Shown piece by piece: positions 59,222 to 64,000 of a DNA stretch of 64,000 nt. Each line of letters opens with the position of its first letter. Position 1 is the first letter of the stretch. Below the pieces are notes generated by a model. That model saw only the letters and a program-made list of their open reading frames with translations. It had not been told where the DNA came from and made no database searches. Made by a program: the position numbers and the translations under genes. Source of the stretch: JANXVR01 sp034667405 (GTDB lineage: Bacteria > Actinomycetota > UBA4738 > HRBIN12); the NCBI GenBank assembly GCA_034667405.1, contig JAXDJX010000024.1, positions 1 through 64,000 of the forward strand. Direction: 5' to 3'.

Positions 59222-59227
59222 GGCTGG

Positions 59228-59233
59228 AGCCTA
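59228..59233 (-). promoter_or_regulatory. Candidate -10 hexamer of selA (leaderless)
   Basis: TAGGCT on the minus strand, 6 bases before the ATG at 59221. Confidence 0.45.
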
Positions 59234-59280
59234 CTCTCCAGGCCCGGGTGCGGACGTGTTCGCGTACCATAGGCCCGCCC

Positions 59281-60471
59281 ATGGCAGACACGAGACAGCG
59301 CCCGGCGTTCCAGAGCAGCCACGAGATCACCTCGATGATCCGTGGCGGGGGTCTCGAATTCGAGGTCGCGGGCTTCAGCACCGAGGACATGATCCTCAAC
59401 ATCGGCCCCCAACATCCCTCGACGCACGGGGTCCTTCGGATCGTGCTGGAGCTTGACGGTGAGGTCATCAAGCGCGCTGAGCCGGTCATCGGCTACATGC
59501 ATCGCGGGGCCGAGAAGCTCGCCGAGCACCGTGACGCCCGCCAGACCCTGGTCCTCATGAACCGCCACGACTGGATCAGCGCCTTCAACAACGAACTCGG
59601 CTGGACCATCGCCGTGGAACGCCTTGCCGGCATCGAGGTCCCCGAACGCGCCCAGTGGATCCGCACGATGATCGCCGAATGGAACCGGATCCTGAACCAC
59701 CTCATGTTCGCCGGCTCCTATCCGCTCGAACTCGGCGCCATGACGCCCATCTTCTATTCCTTCATCGAACGCGAACTCATCCAGGACATGCTGGAGTCGT
59801 GCACCGGTGCGCGGATGCACCATTCGTACTGCCGGGTGGGCGGGCTCAAGGACGATCTGCCCGCAGGCTTCCTCAAGGACAGCGCGGCGTGCCTCACGGC
59901 CACCATGAAATGGGTGAAGACGTTCGAGTCGCTCATCATGGGGAACGAGATCATCCACGCGCGGTGTCGCGATGTCGGCATCATCCCCCCGGAGGTCGCC
60001 ATCGCCTACGGCACCAGCGGTCCGGTGCTGCACGCGAGCGGCGTTCCGATGGATCCGCGCAAGGACGAGCCCTACGAGAAGTACGGCGAGGTCGAGTTCA
60101 ACGTTCCGCTCGGAACGCGCGGTGACTCCTATGACCGCCTGTGGGTCCTGGTCGAACGCGTTCGCGAATCGTGCAAGATCATCGAGCAGTGCATGGAGAA
60201 AGTCCCGGCCGGTCAGTTCCGCGCCAGCGGCCTTCCGAAGAAGCTCACCATCGAGGAAGGCGAGGTTTACGTCAGAACGGAGAACCCACTGGGACTCATG
60301 GCCTACTACGTGGTGGGAACGGGGAAGAAAGAGCCCTACCGCGTGAAGATGCGGACGCCCTCCTTCAGCAACGTGAGTGTGATCCCCGCGATCCTGCCGG
60401 GCCAGCTGGTGCCCGACCTCATCTCGATCTTGGGTTCCATCTTCTTCGTGGTCGGCGATGTCGACCGCTGA
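59281..60471 (+). CDS. nuoD: NADH-quinone oxidoreductase subunit D
   Basis: 396 residues from ATG 59281. 49-kDa-type subunit lining the quinone chamber of complex I: 'LNIGPQHPSTHGVLRIVLEL', 'PVIGYMHRGAEKL', 'TGARMHHSYCRVGG' and the C-terminal 'PSFSNVSVIPAILPGQLVPD' are all present. It stands alone here, with no other nuo genes within about 5 kb on either side. Either the remaining complex is encoded elsewhere or this is an extra copy. Its stop lies in a 20-base tandem repeat. Confidence 0.95.
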   Translation: MADTRQRPAFQSSHEITSMIRGGGLEFEVAGFSTEDMILNIGPQHPSTHGVLRIVLELDGEVIKRAEPVIGYMHRGAEKLAEHRDARQTLVLMNRHDWISAFNNELGWTIAVERLAGIEVPERAQWIRTMIAEWNRILNHLMFAGSYPLELGAMTPIFYSFIERELIQDMLESCTGARMHHSYCRVGGLKDDLPAGFLKDSAACLTATMKWVKTFESLIMGNEIIHARCRDVGIIPPEVAIAYGTSGPVLHASGVPMDPRKDEPYEKYGEVEFNVPLGTRGDSYDRLWVLVERVRESCKIIEQCMEKVPAGQFRASGLPKKLTIEEGEVYVRTENPLGLMAYYVVGTGKKEPYRVKMRTPSFSNVSVIPAILPGQLVPDLISILGSIFFVVGDVDR

Positions 60472-60516
60472 GCGCGGCCAACGTCAGCTGAGCGCGGCCA
60501 ACGTCAGCTGAGCGCG
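60468..60516. repeat. 20-bp tandem repeat at convergent gene ends
   Basis: The unit CTGAGCGCGGCCAACGTCAG occurs at 60468-60487 and 60488-60507, then partly at 60508-60516. The nuoD stop is in unit 1 and the stop of the opposite gene in unit 2. GCCAACGTC (60497-60505) also pairs with GACGTTGGC (60529-60537), so the area could act as a two-way terminator. Confidence 0.85.
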
Positions 60517-61559
60517 ACGATCATCAGCGACGTTGGCGAGCCGAAGGGTGTGGTTCCTCCGACGGCCACGAGCTTCGTCCCACCCGCCACGTACCGGATC
60601 GAGTCGTCGAACGGCGTGATGCTCGAGTCGCCGAAGTCGAACGACGCGGTGGGTGTCGTGACGCCCATCGGGAAGAGGAACACGTCATCGGCCGAGGATG
60701 CGTTCGCCTCGACGGCGACCGTGGCGCCGTCGGGCGATGCCGCAACGCCGTCCGGGTAGGGCCCCGTCGGGTATGCGACCCGCTTGGTCAGGTTCTTCAA
60801 CCCGAAGCCGGTAGCCGAGTACGGGGATCCGCAGGCGGCAAGCAGCTGCCCTTGCCCGGCCGTCAGCGCAAGGCTCCGGACGGCGCCGCCGCAATCCGTT
60901 CCGTCGGTCTTCGAGAGCACGGAGGTGACAGACGTGCCACTCACCCGGAGCTTCCACAGGGTGGGAGGGTTCGAGACGGTGCTGCCCCCCCAGAGGCGGC
61001 TGATCGTGCCCTCCGCCTGTGGGACCAGGAACGGGCAATCCTGCGGGAGACTGAGACTGGTGTAGGCGCGCTGGCTCGTGCCGTCGGGCAGCATCGAGCC
61101 GAGCCCGCCGCCGGAACCGTCGCACATCGAGAACCAGATCCGTCCGTCCAGGGGAGCGATGGAGAGCGGTGCCGCCGTGCCGACCGTGAGCTTGAGTCGA
61201 CGCATCACCACGAGGGTATTCAGGTTGATCCGCCCGATCGCAGTGGCGTTGTGCAATGCGACGTAAAGGATGTGGCCGGAGATCGCCATGCTGCCGGCTC
61301 CTGGGAGTCTCGTGAGCGTCGTGACCAGCGCGCCCGCATCGTCGAGCACCTCAACGGCCCCGTCGGTGTTACCCGAGATGAAGATGTGTGAATGTGTGTC
61401 GTCGATCGCGATCCCCCCGAAGTGCGACAGCCCAGTGATCGGCACGAAGGTTGCGGTTGGGGCCGCTGCAGCGGGAAGAGTTGGACCAACGAGCACCGCT
61501 GTTAGTGCCATCGACGAGATCAGAAGCGTGAGGCGGCCAAAGACGTGTGGACTCCGCAT
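60504..61559 (-). CDS. Secreted beta-propeller-like protein
   Basis: 351 residues. Sec signal peptide (about 1-33, cleavage after AAA). YncE/SMP-30-like blades: 'FGGIAIDDTHSHIFISGNTD', 'AGSMAISGHILYVALHN', 'PDGVAASPDGATVAVEANAS'. Four cysteines are scattered in the middle. Extracellular with unknown ligand. An AGGAG site precedes the ATG. The stop codon falls inside the tandem repeat shared with nuoD. Confidence 0.72.
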   Translation of the reverse strand: MRSPHVFGRLTLLISSMALTAVLVGPTLPAAAAPTATFVPITGLSHFGGIAIDDTHSHIFISGNTDGAVEVLDDAGALVTTLTRLPGAGSMAISGHILYVALHNATAIGRINLNTLVVMRRLKLTVGTAAPLSIAPLDGRIWFSMCDGSGGGLGSMLPDGTSQRAYTSLSLPQDCPFLVPQAEGTISRLWGGSTVSNPPTLWKLRVSGTSVTSVLSKTDGTDCGGAVRSLALTAGQGQLLAACGSPYSATGFGLKNLTKRVAYPTGPYPDGVAASPDGATVAVEANASSADDVFLFPMGVTTPTASFDFGDSSITPFDDSIRYVAGGTKLVAVGGTTPFGSPTSLMIVALS

Positions 61560-61636
61560 GGGTCGTGAGCTCCTCGGGGGGTTGTGTGAGGGCGAAGCCT
61601 ATACGTCGGTATGGCTCTGATGCAAGACCCGTGCGA

Positions 61637-61642
61637 TAGCGT
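61637..61642 (+). promoter_or_regulatory. Candidate -10 hexamer, leaderless start at 61649
   Basis: TAGCGT, 6 bases before the ATG at 61649. The same hexamer precedes the gene at 10651. Confidence 0.4.
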
Positions 61643-61648
61643 CGGGGG

Positions 61649-62731
61649 ATGACGACTGGAGTCCTTGATGCGGCGACCGAGACCGCGCGACGTGTCGCTG
61701 ACGACGTGCTGTTCCCGTCCGCGGCCGAGGTCGATCAGTCCGCCCTCGTGCCGCGCAGCCACTTGAGGGCGCTCGGAGAAGCGGGATTGCATGGGCTCTA
61801 CGGCCCGTTGGGTCTGGGACTCGGCGCAGATCAGGTCTCCGCCCGACCGGTGATGGAAGCCATTTCCGGTGCGTGCGGCGCGACCTCGTTCGTGTGGCAG
61901 CAGCACCACGGGGCGGTCAGACGTCTTGCCGCCGGAGACGGACCCGCGTGCGAACGCTGGCTCGCCCCTTGTTGTTCGGGCGAGGTGCTGGCCGGGATCG
62001 GATTCGCCTACCTCCGGCGGCCGGGACCGGCCTTGGTTCGCGCGACGCCGGTGGGGGATGGATGGCGCTTTGACGGGCGCGCTCCGTGGATCACCGGGTG
62101 GGGTCTGATCGACATCCTTGTGATCATGGGGCGAACCGACGACGCTCAGGTGGTCACGGTGGTGTTCGACCGCCTGGACCGGCCGGAGCTGCGGGCCGAA
62201 GGGCCGCAGCGGTTATCCGTCCTGGGTGCCACGGGAACGGTGGCGGTGAACCTTGAAGGGGCGGTGGCCTCGGCAGGCGATGTGGTTCGGGTGGAGGATG
62301 TGACGACGTGGGCCGGGCGCGACGCGGTCGGTGCAGCGTTCCCCGGACCAGCGCCGCTCGGCATCGCGGATCGGGCGATCCGACTCCTCGCTGAACGGCC
62401 GGGCGATGACCCCGCCGCGGCTGCCGCCGCGTTATCGGCCGAGTTGGAAGCTGCGCGGCTCACCAGCGATGCTGCCGGGCGCCGGCTCTATGCCACCGCG
62501 AGGAGCGGCAGCGACGTGGCAAACGCGATCGGCGAAGGCGTCGCGGAAAGAGACCGCGGATCATCCTTGGCTCGCCGGGCGACCGATGCCCTGGTCGCTG
62601 CGAGTGGTGGAGGAGCCATGGCTCTCGCCCACCCGGCGCAGAGACTTTCCCGCGAGGCGACGTTCTACCTGGTGCAGGCTCAGAGCGCAGACCTGCGAGC
62701 GACGACGCTCGCCCGGCTCACCTCCACCTGA
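61649..62731 (+). CDS. Acyl-CoA dehydrogenase-like flavoprotein
   Basis: 360 residues. N-terminal helical domain 'LGEAGLHGLYGPLGLGLGAD', a middle beta domain with 'DGWRFDGRAPWITGWGLIDI' and a C-terminal helical bundle ending 'AHPAQRLSREATFYLVQAQS'. Shorter than the usual 380-400 residues and without an obvious catalytic glutamate in the classic position. It may be a monooxygenase-type relative (DszC/HsaA-like) or a degenerate dehydrogenase. Substrate unknown. Confidence 0.75.
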   Translation: MTTGVLDAATETARRVADDVLFPSAAEVDQSALVPRSHLRALGEAGLHGLYGPLGLGLGADQVSARPVMEAISGACGATSFVWQQHHGAVRRLAAGDGPACERWLAPCCSGEVLAGIGFAYLRRPGPALVRATPVGDGWRFDGRAPWITGWGLIDILVIMGRTDDAQVVTVVFDRLDRPELRAEGPQRLSVLGATGTVAVNLEGAVASAGDVVRVEDVTTWAGRDAVGAAFPGPAPLGIADRAIRLLAERPGDDPAAAAAALSAELEAARLTSDAAGRRLYATARSGSDVANAIGEGVAERDRGSSLARRATDALVAASGGGAMALAHPAQRLSREATFYLVQAQSADLRATTLARLTST

Positions 62732-62802
62732 AGCATGACGGCGTCCATCGCCGTCTATCGCTCACGTCCGGCCGGCGCTCGGATCAGACCCCGCCGGGTG
62801 GG

Positions 62803-63876
62803 TCAGGCGGTTCCGGCCCAGACGGGCATCGGCAGGCCGGTAGAGGCCAGGAGCATCCAACGGGTTCTGCCCAAACCGGCCGGGTCCACCAAGAACGAAG
62901 CCGCCTGCCTGCCGCTCCACGTTCGCACCGCTTCGACGCCGTGGTGTTCGTCCAACAGCGCACCTTGCCGTTCGAGTTCTTCCTGCGTCCAGCGTTCGAA
63001 CCCGAGGGCGGCCAAAGCTCTCCGCTGGGTCACGCTTCCCTTCGCGGTGAGACCCCGTTCCCAGGCTCGCGCGGCGAGCTGGGTGAAGTCGACGCCCGAG
63101 GTGATGTCGGAGGTCCCCGGCTCGGCGAGGACATCCTCCACCACGCGATGTTCGGCATATCCATGGACAGGCCCGCCCGTGTGCCCTTCGGCACCGTAAT
63201 CGATCATCAGGGCGTAACCATTTCCGCCCGAGAACCCTGCGGCGACGGCATCGATGAAGGCGAACGAACCGACGGGCAGCACCGTCTCCTCGCCCACCTC
63301 GTCGAGGTTCGCTGCGGTGATCTGCATCTCATCGTCGAGTTCCGGCGTGAGGATCTCGACGAATCGTTCCCCGTCCAGACCCACGCGGATCTCCCTCGGT
63401 CCGGCCTCGGTGAGACGGACCCGACGGAACGGAAGGTTGTCCAGGAGTTCGTGGGCGAGGACCACATGTGATCCACCGGGAAGCTGGTCCCCGACGACCA
63501 CGTTGGAGATCTGCTCTAAGGCCACGCGCGCCGCCGGGCTGCGTTCGACTGCCGTGTAGGTGAGCGGCACATCGGCGAGGGCTTGGAGGAGCTGGCGCGC
63601 CAAGGTCCCGTCCCCGGCTCCCACCTCCGTCAGCCTGAACGGCTCGGGCCGCCCGAGTCCATCCCAGAGTTCGACGAGTCCGGCCGCGAGCAGCTGACCG
63701 AACACCGGGTGCACGTGCGGACTCGTCGCGAACGCACGTCCCTCACTCGTCCCGACCGGCGGGTCGATGTAGAAGCCTCCGGGGCCGTAGAGCGCCAGCT
63801 CCATGAACCGGTCGAACCCGATAGGTCCATCGGCACGGATGACGGCCCGGATGGCATCGCCCGGATCTCCCTGCAT
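62803..63876 (-). CDS. MidA/NDUFAF7-family SAM-dependent methyltransferase
   Basis: 357 residues. 'GPIGFDRFMELALYGPGGFY' and 'FATSPHVHPVFGQLLAAGL' are hallmarks of the DUF185/MidA family; SAM motif 'LTEVGAGDGTLARQLLQAL'; 'VVLAHELLDNLPFRRVRLTE'. The mitochondrial member NDUFAF7 methylates the NuoD-equivalent subunit of complex I, and a nuoD gene lies about 2.3 kb away here. GATACT is 6 bases before the ATG. Confidence 0.87.
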   Translation of the reverse strand: MQGDPGDAIRAVIRADGPIGFDRFMELALYGPGGFYIDPPVGTSEGRAFATSPHVHPVFGQLLAAGLVELWDGLGRPEPFRLTEVGAGDGTLARQLLQALADVPLTYTAVERSPAARVALEQISNVVVGDQLPGGSHVVLAHELLDNLPFRRVRLTEAGPREIRVGLDGERFVEILTPELDDEMQITAANLDEVGEETVLPVGSFAFIDAVAAGFSGGNGYALMIDYGAEGHTGGPVHGYAEHRVVEDVLAEPGTSDITSGVDFTQLAARAWERGLTAKGSVTQRRALAALGFERWTQEELERQGALLDEHHGVEAVRTWSGRQAASFLVDPAGLGRTRWMLLASTGLPMPVWAGTA

Positions 63877-63882
63877 GAAGTC

Positions 63883-63888
63883 AGTATC
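63883..63888 (-). promoter_or_regulatory. Possible -10 hexamer of the MidA gene
   Basis: GATACT on the minus strand, 6 bases before the ATG at 63876; it matches TANNNT except at the first base. Confidence 0.3.
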
Positions 63889-63927
63889 GAGGACGGCGGG
63901 TATGGGTGACCTGGGAGAATCGCCGCC

Positions 63928-64000
63928 ATGTCGCAGCGGATGAGGTTCGCGGCCTCGGTCATCGTGGGGCGTGACGGTGCGAACGGCCTGGAGGTCCTTG
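63928..64000 (+). CDS. Start of a probable NUDIX hydrolase (cut by window edge)
   Basis: 24 codons from ATG 63928: MSQRMRFAASVIVGRDGANG followed by LEVL. 'AASVIV.RDGA.GLEVL' is the common opening strand pair of actinobacterial NUDIX hydrolases, but the Nudix box lies beyond the window. GAGAAT is 7 bases before the ATG. Tentative. Confidence 0.5.
   Translation, partial: MSQRMRFAASVIVGRDGANGLEVL

Noticed and set aside
1..64000. CRISPR arrays, insertion sequences, prophage, integrase or defence genes
   Set aside because: I found no spaced short repeats, transposase motifs, terminal inverted repeats or phage genes when reading through the window.

Overview
This is a GC-rich, tightly packed bacterial chromosome segment carrying about 70 protein genes, one tRNA and one SRP RNA. 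A WhiB-family iron-sulphur regulator at 55202-55477, a mycoredoxin-like domain, C4-type ribosomal protein S4 and many GTG starts point to an actinomycete (Actinomycetota). The gene mix does not resemble Streptomyces or Mycobacterium closely, so a less-studied actinobacterial lineage is my best guess. Many transcription units lack a Shine-Dalgarno sequence. Instead they carry a TANNNT hexamer 6-7 bases before the start codon, the signature of leaderless mRNAs.

Region by region. 1-1463: leucyl aminopeptidase (minus strand, runs off the left edge). 1560-10628: a strictly coupled plus-strand operon of an oligopeptide-type ABC transporter (DppABCDF), a glutamate-1-semialdehyde-aminomutase-like aminotransferase, an FGGY sugar kinase and a GNAT acetyltransferase, probably an uptake and catabolic unit. 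10651-19060: a patchwork of small accessory genes: a frameshifted DinB-like gene, a methyltransferase, a dienelactone-hydrolase-like protein, a P-loop kinase, VOC proteins, a tandem pair of dehydratase-VOC fusions with a recombined 3' half, membrane proteins and secreted proteins. 19262-22002: housekeeping block with a large-type SRP RNA, dnaX and recR. 22010-28524: a DUF4272 protein, an ECF sigma/DUF4349 pair, a zinc alcohol dehydrogenase, lysC and asd (aspartate pathway), a GNAT and a MazG-like protein.

28606-35256: the most unusual block. A fatty acyl-CoA reductase-HAD fusion, a zinc dehydrogenase, a LarA-like protein, a PlsC acyltransferase and a TetR regulator form one unit. It is driven by a palindrome-bearing promoter whose transcript would be leaderless. 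I read it as an uncharacterised lipid or fatty-alcohol pathway. 35272-43348 (minus strand): a PotBCD-type transporter without its ATPase, then a catabolic operon (carboxymuconolactone-decarboxylase-like protein, alpha/beta hydrolase, LLM flavin oxidoreductase, aldehyde dehydrogenase, flavin reductase) facing a divergent GntR regulator.

44140-53701: rpsD, an ADP-ribosylglycohydrolase, a small winged-helix protein, a mycoredoxin-thioredoxin reductase fusion lacking the usual NADPH-binding arginines, an ECF sigma/zinc anti-sigma pair, an NlpC/P60 hydrolase with a structured leader, tRNA-Pro(CGG), a metallophosphoesterase, a YqeY protein and a PASTA-bearing penicillin-binding protein. 53750-64000: an NfeD protein with an altered protease site, WhiB, RidA, selB-selA (selenocysteine insertion), a solitary nuoD, a secreted propeller-like protein, an acyl-CoA dehydrogenase-like protein, a MidA/NDUFAF7 methyltransferase and the start of a NUDIX gene cut by the right edge. 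I saw no CRISPR array, insertion sequence, prophage or rRNA.
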